A DNA stretch of 13,194 nucleotides from Phycisphaerae bacterium (GTDB lineage: Bacteria; Planctomycetota; Phycisphaerae; UBA1845; PWPN01). Position numbers and translations under genes: made by a program. The notes below the pieces were generated by a model. It made no database searches. It worked only from the letters and a program-made list of their open reading frames with translations, and had not been told where the DNA came from. Positions within the stretch are counted from its first letter, which is position 1. Every line of letters starts with the position of its first letter. Location of the stretch: the NCBI GenBank assembly GCA_035384605.1, contig DAOOIV010000132.1, positions 1 to 13,194 on the forward strand. Direction: 5' to 3'. Positions 1-6,345 of this stretch are shown piece after piece.

Positions 1-22
1 ATCCTTTCCGGGCCGCATCCCC

Positions 23-40
23 TGCGGAATCCTTTCCGCA
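23..40. repeat. Small inverted repeat
   Basis: TGCGGAA (23-29) pairs with TTCCGCA (34-40) around the loop TCCT. The ten-base string ATCCTTTCCG occurs at 1-10 and again at 29-38, so this small hairpin sits on a short direct repeat. The function is unknown. It is probably part of the same repeat-rich block as the hairpin at 100-125. Confidence 0.4.
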
Positions 41-72
41 TTCAGCATCCATGACTATGGCAATCCTCCACC

Positions 73-162
73 AGCAGGTAGGGCAGGTCCGCCGGGTGCC
101 ATGCCCACGGCTTTGCGTGGGCATGCGCCTCCAAATGAATCCCGAAGCAGGTAGGGCAGGTC
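73..162. repeat. 17-bp direct repeats around a hairpin
   Basis: The 17-base string AGCAGGTAGGGCAGGTC is present exactly at 73-89 and again at 146-162, a 73-bp offset. The hairpin at 100-125 lies between the two copies. An exact 17-bp match this close is unlikely by chance and suggests a duplicated end or the half-sites of a small dispersed element. No terminal inverted repeats or coding capacity are visible. Confidence 0.6.
100..125. repeat. REP-like palindromic hairpin
   Basis: CATGCCCACG (100-109) and CGTGGGCATG (116-125) form a perfect 10-bp stem around the 6-base loop GCTTTG. The arm is GC-rich and there is no following T-run, so it looks more like a repetitive extragenic palindrome than a terminator. 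From memory, very similar palindromes with a GCTTTGC core recur between genes in planctomycete genomes, but that cannot be tested here. Confidence 0.55.
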
Positions 163-350
163 ACAGCCCCGCCAAGTCGCCCCGACCAACCACGGCGCCG
201 ACCTGCCGCAGGCCTGACCCTGTCATCCATGCCAGCACGGGTTCGCCGTCGCCATTCATTGATCACGAATGCTGCGCAGCCAAGCAACCTCGCAGAGTCG
301 ATATTCCGGCTCGCCACACCGCAGCCCCTCGGCCCACGCGGGCCATCGAT

Positions 351-455
351 GAGTCATTGGTATCTGGGCATTGGTCATTCGGATTTCATTGGTCATTCGG
401 GTTTCGACATTGGTCATCAGGATTTCGACTTTCGTCGTTCGGATTTCGGCATTCC
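351..455. repeat. Degenerate 18/21-bp tandem repeat tract
   Basis: Units beginning CATTGGTCATTCGGATTT start at 369, 387, 408, 429 (degenerate, CTTTCGTCGTTCGG) and 450 (cut short), giving periods of 18, 21, 21 and 21 bases; a diverged copy precedes them from about 351. All periods are multiples of three, so both strands read as repetitive peptide (HWSFGF-like forward, MTN-containing in reverse). That property can make such tracts look like genes. There is no ribosome-binding site, and the frames run into unrelated sequence on either side. The unit is far too short and degenerate for a CRISPR repeat and has no spacers. The tract is probably a member of a dispersed intergenic repeat family of unknown function. 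Confidence 0.7.
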
Positions 456-468
456 CCTCCCCCCTCTG

Positions 469-496
469 AAATCTCAAATCCTCAAATCTCAAATCC
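469..496. repeat. AAATCTCAAATC short direct repeats
   Basis: Immediately right of the 18/21-bp tract, the motif CAAATC occurs three times (starting at 475, 483 and 490) in an AAATCTCAAATCCTCAAATC-type run that ends in a C-rich stretch. In the other strand this reads GATTTGAG repeats. It may be the end module of the same element. Confidence 0.5.
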
Positions 497-864
497 CCCC
501 AACCCCGTTCCCCGTTGTCAGCGGCGGCGTGAAAATGCAGAAATCTCGCCGTGCGGGTTGAATTCGGCCACCTGCGGGCCGGTTCGGCTGTGCCGTGCGG
601 TTCTCTGACCGCTTCTTACCTCAATGCCCTAGACTCTTGTGCTGAGGGCACTTGGGGCAAGAAACGGTGGTTGCCAACAGCCAAGAGGCGGCCTCGTCGA
701 ACCCGCCCATGATTGGCCGGTTTTGCCCGCCCGCTGACAGCGGAGAATCAGCCGTCCAGAGAATGGGGTGAGGGTTGGGGCAGGCTGCTTTACTGGCCGG
801 GGCGGAGAGGCGCAGCAGGCCCCGGTGAGCGACGGCAAGGCTGGGTTCTCCCGGGCAGGTCCGG

Positions 865-960
865 CTGAAGAAGACAGGCGTGTGCCCGGAGAGAAGAGAA
901 CCCAAGTGAAGAGGACAGGCGCGTGCTCGGAGGAGAGAAGACCCGGCTGAAGAAGACCAC
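865..960. repeat. 41-bp imperfect tandem repeat, 2.3 copies
   Basis: Copy 1 (865-905) begins CTGAAGAAGACAGGCG, copy 2 (906-946) begins GTGAAGAGGACAGGCG, and a partial third copy starts at 947 with CTGAAGAAGACCACG. The period is exactly 41 bases both times. Shared blocks are TGAAGARGACAGGCGYGTGC, followed by a purine-rich GGAGAGAAGA segment. Because 41 is not a multiple of three, the repeat is not under a conserved reading frame, which argues for non-coding DNA. The partial copy decays into unique sequence at about 960. Confidence 0.65.
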
Positions 961-1075
961 GTATTTCAAACCGGCCAGTCTATCGGAGTCTCAGAATGTC
1001 GCTGAAAGCAGATGATGCTCGGCGGGCCCGCAGCGTACAGCGGCAACTCGGATATCGTCCCTTGCCGGGTGCGGT

Positions 1076-1909
1076 TCAGCGGTGTGAGGTGACGGTCTGT
1101 TGAGCAAGCCAGGCTGCCAGTTGGGCGGGACGGTCGGTGATGATGCCGTCAATGCCGAAGCCAAGAAGCCTTTGCCAGTCGGCCGGCTCATTGGTTGTCC
1201 AGGCCCAGACTCTGTAGCCTCGACCGTGCAGGTCGCAAACCAGTGGGGCGGTCAGGTCGGTGTGTTTCCAGCCCACGATCCGGACGCCGGCGGCAGCGAT
1301 GCCGGCAAGTCGTTCCTCGGTCAGTTCTTTGTCACCAAGAGCCCCGAGCACCTGGCGAGGCTCCAGTTGGTGCATCTGCTTTAGAAACTCCCAGTCGAAG
1401 CTCTGCACGACCAGCTTGCCGACGAGCCGTTTCTGTCGTAGCAAGCGGACATAGTCTTCGGCCGGACCGTCCTTGTGTTCGAGAAGCGTCAGCGAGCCGG
1501 CCTGGATCACATCGAGGGCCTCGGTCAGCTTCGGCAGGCGCTCGCCGGCAAACTGGGCGTCAAACCATCGGCCCGCATCGAGCTTGTCGAGCGCGGCGTC
1601 CGGTATCTCGCGAATCTTGATCTTCTCCCGCTTGAACACCTCCTTGGCGTCGGTGGTGCGGTCAAGCGTCGCGTCGTGCAGAACGTACAGTGTTCCGTCC
1701 GCCGAGGGGCGGGCGTCCAGTTCGACGTAGATCGCTCCTGCCGCTACGGCGCTGCGAAACGCGGAAAGCGTGTTTTCCGGTGCAACAGCCGAATTGCCCC
1801 GATGAGCGATGATCAGGACATTGTCAGGCGACCCTAACGGGAGCCGGCTCGTACAAGATGCACACATGATCAGACCCATAGCCGCTATTGAAGGCAAAAC
1901 CGTTCTCAT
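1076..1909 (-). CDS. Glycerophosphodiester phosphodiesterase, probable lipoprotein
   Basis: Hydrolyses glycerophosphodiesters to glycerol-3-phosphate and an alcohol, here probably outside the cytoplasmic membrane. The 277-residue product shows the GDPD TIM-barrel signature: AHRG with His36, PENT with Glu45, VELD with Glu63 and Asp65, and LHDATLDRTT with the acid/base His78. The C-terminal IITDRPAQL matches the usual end of the barrel. The N-terminus is short and hydrophobic and ends in cysteines (LIMCASC, Cys16 and Cys19), suggesting an imperfect lipobox. ATG at 1909 was chosen because it starts just before the signal peptide; ATG at 1936 is possible and neither has a clear Shine-Dalgarno site. 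The open frame continues upstream to 2551, but that part only shadows the neighbouring gene. The start lies 86 bp after the LtaS-like gene, so the two are probably co-transcribed. Confidence 0.88.
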   Translation of the reverse strand: MRTVLPSIAAMGLIMCASCTSRLPLGSPDNVLIIAHRGNSAVAPENTLSAFRSAVAAGAIYVELDARPSADGTLYVLHDATLDRTTDAKEVFKREKIKIREIPDAALDKLDAGRWFDAQFAGERLPKLTEALDVIQAGSLTLLEHKDGPAEDYVRLLRQKRLVGKLVVQSFDWEFLKQMHQLEPRQVLGALGDKELTEERLAGIAAAGVRIVGWKHTDLTAPLVCDLHGRGYRVWAWTTNEPADWQRLLGFGIDGIITDRPAQLAAWLAQQTVTSHR

Positions 1910-1995
1910 GACGCGGGAGTCTACCAGAAGTCGCATCGAGTCACAAACGATGACCAGGCTTGTCGTGAAGCGGCGCGAAGACCGTCGCACGGCTT

Positions 1996-4284
1996 CTATT
2001 GGCGAGCGGCGACGGCTTCGGGAGCCGTTGGGCCGGGCCGCGGCCACGGGGTGCGATTGTGGAAGGCGGCGATCAGGTCTGCCGACGGTTCGTACCGGCC
2101 GACGTATTGGTCGAATCGGCGACGAGCGTAGTAGGAGACCTGGTACGTATGCCAACCGGCAAGCATCGCGTGCAGGGCGGCGGCCCGCTGCGGCTCCTGG
2201 GTGAGCAGATTGATCTGCTCGCCCGGGTCGGTCCTCAGATCGAACAGGAGCCGGTTCAAATCGGACAAGTCGTAGATGTATTTCCATTTGTCCAGCGTCA
2301 CGCATTCCATCCATTGCGTGAGCTGCAGTACGGAGAAGATCGGCCGGTCGCGCCCGCTGTAGCCTGGTGCGAGGATGTCCACACCTTGCCAGCTCGGATG
2401 GGGCCGAATTCCCACCAGGCCCGCGATGGTCGGGGCGATATCCAGACTGGAGACGCTGTCGGACACGCGGGACGACAAAGCGTACGGCATCGCCTGTCGT
2501 AGAGCAGGGCCAACCCATACGATCAGCGGCACGTGGATCATCTCCTCCCACAGATGCACCCCATGCCGGGCCAGGCCGTGCTGCATGAACGCCTCACCGT
2601 GGTCGCCGACGATCACGATCACGCTATTGTCCAGTGCCCCGGCCTTGGCCAGCACCTCCCGGATGCGGCCGACCCAATGGTCGCCATATCGCATCGCGTT
2701 GTCGTATTGGTTCCGGAGAAGGGGAACGACGTCGGCCGGAATGTGGATGATACCGTCGCCGTTCGAGTACAGCGGCGGCACCGGCTGGTAGTACGAGAAC
2801 CAGGGCTCGGGCACCTCATAATTGAAGTGCGTCGATTGCAGATAAAAGCTGCAGTAGAACGGCCGCGGGTCGCTGCGGCCTGCAAGCCATTGCTCGAAAT
2901 GCCCAACCGCATGCCGGTCATCCATGCGCATGCAGTCGGCTTTCTCCTGGCCCCAGGTATCGTGCGTGAAGTAGGTGTCATAGTCCGAAGGCGGCGTGAA
3001 GTGGTTGATGCGATCGAACGCCTCGTTGCCGCTGCTGAAGATCGCCAGTTCGTATCCGGCAAGCTTCAGCGTTCGCGGCAATCCCAGGAACGGGAATGAC
3101 ACATCGCCAAAGTGGTCGTTATCCGAGGCCCGCAGCATCGACAGCGACGTCATGATCGAAACCACGCTGTAGGTCGAGAACGACGCCGGCGAGATACAGT
3201 GTTCGAAAAGCGTGCCTTCAGCAGCCAACCTGTCCATGTTGGGGCTGACGTCGGCCTTGGGATACCCATAACAGTGCAAGGCCGAGGCGGACACCGATTC
3301 CAGCAAGATCAGGATCACGTTCGGCGCGGGTTGGCGCGGCTTGCCCATCGCGGATTGGTATTCCGCTTCGCTCATGATGGCCGGGCCGAAGGTGGTCGGA
3401 ACAGGCCCCAGCAGATCCGTGCCCATGACCAGCCTCGCCACGTTGAAGGCCCGCAGCGGCGGCGACGACTTGAAGACGGTCGTCAGGGCCTCGCTGGGCC
3501 GGGTGCAAAGTTGCACCACGACCAGGCCTGTAACCACTGCCAAAACGCCTGACATCGACCCCGCCAGCCGCAGGGGCCGCTTGACCAGCGCGGCCTCTGC
3601 CGACGACGCATGCTGAGACGTGTTCGGCCGATAAACAAGCATGGATCGTGCGACCAGGCGATAGACGACGATCGCGGCCGCAATGGTCATCACACCGGCG
3701 GCGATCAGATACCGCCCGCCCATTTCCCACGCATTCTCGAAGATCGCGTCCGGAATCGACCAGATCATTCGCAGAGTAGCCAACCCGATGACCTGAGAGG
3801 TCATCGAGTAGGTGAACTCATTGAGAACGAGCCAGAGCACGAGGGGAACAACGATCGTTGCCTCCAAAGCCGCCGCGATGCGAACTCGCCGCTGCTGGCT
3901 GAGCGGCCGAACTGCCAGCAGGCCGAACGAGGCAAGCGCCGCTCCCGTGAACATGCCCAGCGCCGCGAAGATCGCCACGGCCCATAAAGAGGAAACCACG
4001 CGAGTAGCGAGGGAAAGCCCGTCGGGCAGTCGACCGGTGGCGATCCACAGGCCGTAGATTCCCATGACGATGCCGCCGGCAGCCATTTGCCGACAAATAG
4101 TCAACCCGGTGCCGGCGCTGGCAAAGCTGCCGGAATGTGTGTGAAAACCGCCGCGAGCATGCGGTCGGGCAGCGTCGAGGTCGCCACGGCGATCGAGACC
4201 CGCCGTGCCGTTAAGCGTCGGACTGCCTTTCTCGCACATCTTTTCAGTCGGAATTGTGGCTTGGGGCTCGGTTCGCATAGCCAC
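1996..4284 (-). CDS. LtaS/MdoB-like membrane phosphotransferase or sulfatase-fold hydrolase
   Basis: The 762-residue product has five likely membrane segments (about 61-84, 96-125, 136-157, 192-212, 240-260), then an alkaline-phosphatase-superfamily domain (about 320-700) facing outward. This is the topology of lipoteichoic acid synthase and MdoB. Probable metal ligands are Glu329 (LLES, where FGly sulfatases have Asp-Asp), Asp561 and His562 (VGDHGE); HGVHLWEEMIHVP follows. Where FGly sulfatases carry C-x-P-x-R, this protein has S-T-Y-S-V (370-374), so Ser370 or Thr371 is the likely nucleophile and no formylglycine can form there. The C-terminus (DPGEQINLL) is sulfatase-like, so the substrate is open: phosphoglycerol transfer, phosphoethanolamine transfer or hydrolysis are all possible. 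The start is GTG at 4284, with ATG two codons later at 4278; neither has a good Shine-Dalgarno, and residues 1-60 are poorly supported. Confidence 0.8.
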   Translation of the reverse strand: MAMRTEPQATIPTEKMCEKGSPTLNGTAGLDRRGDLDAARPHARGGFHTHSGSFASAGTGLTICRQMAAGGIVMGIYGLWIATGRLPDGLSLATRVVSSLWAVAIFAALGMFTGAALASFGLLAVRPLSQQRRVRIAAALEATIVVPLVLWLVLNEFTYSMTSQVIGLATLRMIWSIPDAIFENAWEMGGRYLIAAGVMTIAAAIVVYRLVARSMLVYRPNTSQHASSAEAALVKRPLRLAGSMSGVLAVVTGLVVVQLCTRPSEALTTVFKSSPPLRAFNVARLVMGTDLLGPVPTTFGPAIMSEAEYQSAMGKPRQPAPNVILILLESVSASALHCYGYPKADVSPNMDRLAAEGTLFEHCISPASFSTYSVVSIMTSLSMLRASDNDHFGDVSFPFLGLPRTLKLAGYELAIFSSGNEAFDRINHFTPPSDYDTYFTHDTWGQEKADCMRMDDRHAVGHFEQWLAGRSDPRPFYCSFYLQSTHFNYEVPEPWFSYYQPVPPLYSNGDGIIHIPADVVPLLRNQYDNAMRYGDHWVGRIREVLAKAGALDNSVIVIVGDHGEAFMQHGLARHGVHLWEEMIHVPLIVWVGPALRQAMPYALSSRVSDSVSSLDIAPTIAGLVGIRPHPSWQGVDILAPGYSGRDRPIFSVLQLTQWMECVTLDKWKYIYDLSDLNRLLFDLRTDPGEQINLLTQEPQRAAALHAMLAGWHTYQVSYYARRRFDQYVGRYEPSADLIAAFHNRTPWPRPGPTAPEAVAARQ

Positions 4285-4339
4285 ATCTTAGCCCGGAACC
4301 GCCTATCTGTTAACAACCCTTTTGCTGGCGCAAGACGGC

Positions 4340-6163
4340 TTATTCCGACAGCGGCTCCACGGATACGTCATCAACGGCCACCAGCCAACGATCCTTTGGC
4401 AGGCGGGAGCTTGCTAGATGAAGGCACAGGATCGGGCCGTCGCAGGGGGCTGAGAGGTCCAGGACGACTTCCGTCCATTCCTTGCCGATCGGTTTGCCCG
4501 GGGAACGCCCCCCACGTTCTTCGTCGGGGTCGAACAGAGAAGCCGTCATCATGACCGCCACCGCCTGATCCTGTGGTCCGAAGTAACGTGCAAACCAGCG
4601 GACACGAATCCTTCCACCTTTCGCCGCCCGGACGGGGACTTCGATGCGGTCGTCAAAAGCTCGCTTGGACGAACTCGGCAACTGTGCCAGGAGCAGGGCG
4701 TGACCGCCGCCGTGGCAGTACTCCTTGCCGAGTGCTCCGCCGTCACGGCAAATCGACGGTCCCGTGACGGTCCACGCCCAGGGAATACCTGCTCGAAACA
4801 AGCTTTCAAAGCCTCCGTTCGGAATCAGTCCTTTGGGAGCGATGAACGGCACACGTGCAATGGGAATACCCTGTTTCTCGCCGACGATTGATGAGATAAC
4901 CGCCAGCAGAGGCGTGTCGGGTGGCAGACCGGGCAGGGCGACGCTGAGGATATTGGGGTCGCCTTTCTCCGAGATCACACGCTTGCCCTCTTCGTTGAAG
5001 ACCTCGATCAGGCTGGGCGGGTCTTCTTGTTCTGAGGCCGAAGCGATTAGGCCGTTGATCACCGGGACGCCGTCCGGCTGAAGCACGAACCGGAGAGTGA
5101 CAGGGCGAGGAGTGCCTGGCCGGGCCAGCTCCTGGAAGGTTTGAAACGCGGGGCGCGGCCGCAGGTTCAGGTCGCAGAGGCCGAAGCCGAGGTGCACCGG
5201 CTCAAAATCGGCGATGGCCAGTTGTTGAGCGATGAGAACATCCTTCTGGTCGGAACGACTGAAGGCTTTCAGGAACTCCGCCGTGCCGTGCTGTTGGACT
5301 TCGATGCCCATTTCGGCGACGTTCCAGCCGTATTCGGTGATCCAGATGGGCACTCCCGCGTCGCCATACCGGGCCGCGACGGCCCGAATCGCATCGAGCT
5401 TGTGAATCAGCTCGTCGGTAGTTTCCGTCGGCCGCTTGGCGTATGGATGCTCGGCAATGGCATCCCAGAGTTTTGCGTTGTCGTATTTGTCCCTGCGCAG
5501 TTGGTAGCACTGCTCAACGAAGATCGGCGCATGGCCGTCGGCGTCGTCCAGGCCGCCAATGGCCACTTGGGCGACGGGGTCGACGGCCTTGATCGCCTTG
5601 AAGCACCGTTGCAGCCACGGCAGATACGTGTGGGCCATCCGGGCGTTGTCGCACCCCTCGTTGATCCAACTGCAGCCGTTCTGCTCGTTCCAGAATTCAT
5701 AGTATTTGGCACGATTCTTGTATCGCTCGGCCATGCGGGTGATGAAGGCGGTGAAGTCGGCGGCGTGCTCCTCCTTTGGTGGATGATTGTGAGCGCTCTT
5801 GCCGGTCGGGCTGACCCATGCAGGGATGTTGCAGATCAGCACCACGGGCTCGATGTGGTATTTGGCGCAAAGCTCAATTTCTCGGTCAAGGCTCGACCAG
5901 TCCCACTTGCCCTTTTCGGCCTCAACTTCCCGCCAGCTCGCCAGCACGCGGGCCGACCGGCTGCCCGCCTCACTGATCCGCTGAAAAAGCAGCTCGTCGT
6001 AGCGGACGAAGTCACTGCCCTGTCGTGGTGCGCCGACCGCCTCTCGGTTGCCGACCGGATTGATGCTGAAAATGAGAGGCCGGTCGATTGTCTCGGCCCA
6101 CGCAGACGCGCTCGCAAGCAGAACACCGGCGGCCGACAGGAACAAGCATGAGCGGGTCATCAC
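4340..6163 (-). CDS. Secreted clan GH-A glycoside hydrolase with CBM4/9-like C-terminus
   Basis: Probable retaining glycosidase acting outside the cytoplasm. The 607-residue product starts with a signal peptide (about 1-23, cleavage after ASAWA). A TIM-barrel domain (about 28-350) follows, with the acid/base in YYEFWNEQNG (Glu160, preceded by the Asn typical of clan GH-A) and the nucleophile in WITEYGWN (Glu277). The pattern resembles GH39/GH5-type enzymes, but I cannot fix the family or substrate. Residues about 355-445 look like a beta domain. Residues about 446-607 (beginning IPNGGFES, ending VAVDDVSVEPL) have the length and edge motifs of CBM4/9 sugar-binding modules. A perfect AGGAGG at 6171-6176 supports a start at GTG 6163 (7-nt spacing) or ATG 6160 (10-nt). 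It is first in a likely three-gene operon and is divergent from the PHP gene. Confidence 0.82.
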   Translation of the reverse strand: MMTRSCLFLSAAGVLLASASAWAETIDRPLIFSINPVGNREAVGAPRQGSDFVRYDELLFQRISEAGSRSARVLASWREVEAEKGKWDWSSLDREIELCAKYHIEPVVLICNIPAWVSPTGKSAHNHPPKEEHAADFTAFITRMAERYKNRAKYYEFWNEQNGCSWINEGCDNARMAHTYLPWLQRCFKAIKAVDPVAQVAIGGLDDADGHAPIFVEQCYQLRRDKYDNAKLWDAIAEHPYAKRPTETTDELIHKLDAIRAVAARYGDAGVPIWITEYGWNVAEMGIEVQQHGTAEFLKAFSRSDQKDVLIAQQLAIADFEPVHLGFGLCDLNLRPRPAFQTFQELARPGTPRPVTLRFVLQPDGVPVINGLIASASEQEDPPSLIEVFNEEGKRVISEKGDPNILSVALPGLPPDTPLLAVISSIVGEKQGIPIARVPFIAPKGLIPNGGFESLFRAGIPWAWTVTGPSICRDGGALGKEYCHGGGHALLLAQLPSSSKRAFDDRIEVPVRAAKGGRIRVRWFARYFGPQDQAVAVMMTASLFDPDEERGGRSPGKPIGKEWTEVVLDLSAPCDGPILCLHLASSRLPKDRWLVAVDDVSVEPLSE

Positions 6164-6170
6164 CTTAGGT

Positions 6171-6176
6171 CCTCCT
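6171..6176 (-). promoter_or_regulatory. Ribosome-binding site of the GH-A gene
   Basis: Reads AGGAGG on the minus strand (within GTAAGGAGGACC), 7 nt from GTG 6163 and 10 nt from ATG 6160. It is the best Shine-Dalgarno in the window and fixes this gene's start to one of those two adjacent codons. Confidence 0.8.
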
Positions 6177-6301
6177 TACCGAAAATCCTGTTCTGCACAC
6201 CGCGCCGATTCCTGTATGGTCTCTCAGGGTACACGCGGAGTCGAGCAGCGGCAATTCCAAAGGTCGCTGGCCGAGGCAGGCCGGATCTGATACGCTGGGG
6301 A

Positions 6302-6311
6302 CGGTTAACCG
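6302..6311. promoter_or_regulatory. Palindrome in the divergent intergenic region
   Basis: CGGTTAACCG is a perfect 10-bp palindrome, 35 bp before the PHP start, in the 182-bp gap between divergent genes. It could be an operator controlling one or both directions. A weak minus-strand sigma70-like pair for the glycosidase operon (TTGCCG at 6254-6249, 17-bp spacer, TACCCT at 6231-6226) lies about 50-75 bp away. Neither is more than suggestive. Confidence 0.25.
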
Positions 6312-6330
6312 GGTTCGCTTTTTCTTGATC

Positions 6331-6335
6331 AGGAG
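6331..6335 (+). promoter_or_regulatory. Ribosome-binding site deciding the PHP gene start
   Basis: AGGAG sits 10 nt before ATG 6346. It would be only 1 nt before ATG 6337 and lies downstream of TTG 6325, so it rules those two out and supports 6346 as the start. Confidence 0.65.
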
Positions 6336-6345
6336 CATGTCACTC

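Larger units (their letters stand above)
1..1075. other. Gene-free, repeat-rich intergenic region
   Basis: About 1.07 kb with no convincing coding sequence on either strand. The open frames present are short, overlap each other, have no recognisable domain, and their residues simply follow the DNA repeats. From left to right the stretch holds a small inverted repeat (23-40), a REP-like hairpin (100-125) flanked by 17-bp direct repeats, a degenerate 18/21-bp repeat tract (about 351-455), an AAATCTCAAATC-type tract (469-496), and a 41-bp imperfect tandem repeat (865-960). The GDPD gene on the minus strand ends at its right edge, so part of it may be 3' untranslated sequence, but I see no hairpin plus T-run that would make a clear terminator. 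The left end may continue beyond the window. Confidence 0.75.

Noticed and set aside
351..455. Possible CRISPR array
   Set aside because: The units are 18-21 bp, contiguous and degenerate, with no unique spacers and no cas genes nearby.
51..608. Plus-strand open frame of 185 codons across the left repeats
   Set aside because: Its composition just reflects the DNA repeats; it has no domain, no ribosome-binding site and overlaps other equally long open frames. High GC and repeat periods divisible by three explain why it stays open.
621..905. Minus-strand open frame of 94 codons between the repeats and the GDPD gene
   Set aside because: No recognisable motif, it runs into the 41-bp tandem repeat, and competing frames exist on both strands. 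A decayed gene remnant cannot be excluded but is not supported.
1022..1031. GCGGGCCCGC palindrome as terminator of the minus operon
   Set aside because: A perfect palindrome with no loop bases and no T-run on the minus strand cannot act as a normal intrinsic terminator; it is probably a GC-composition effect.
1910..2551. N-terminal extension of the GDPD reading frame by about 214 codons
   Set aside because: It lies inside the 3' part of the LtaS-like gene in another frame and would put the signal peptide in the middle of the protein. The Arg/Pro-rich composition is typical of a shadow frame.
5141..6151. 336-codon plus-strand open frame opposite the GH-A gene
   Set aside because: The catalytic motifs, signal peptide and perfect Shine-Dalgarno belong to the minus-strand gene; this frame is its antisense shadow.
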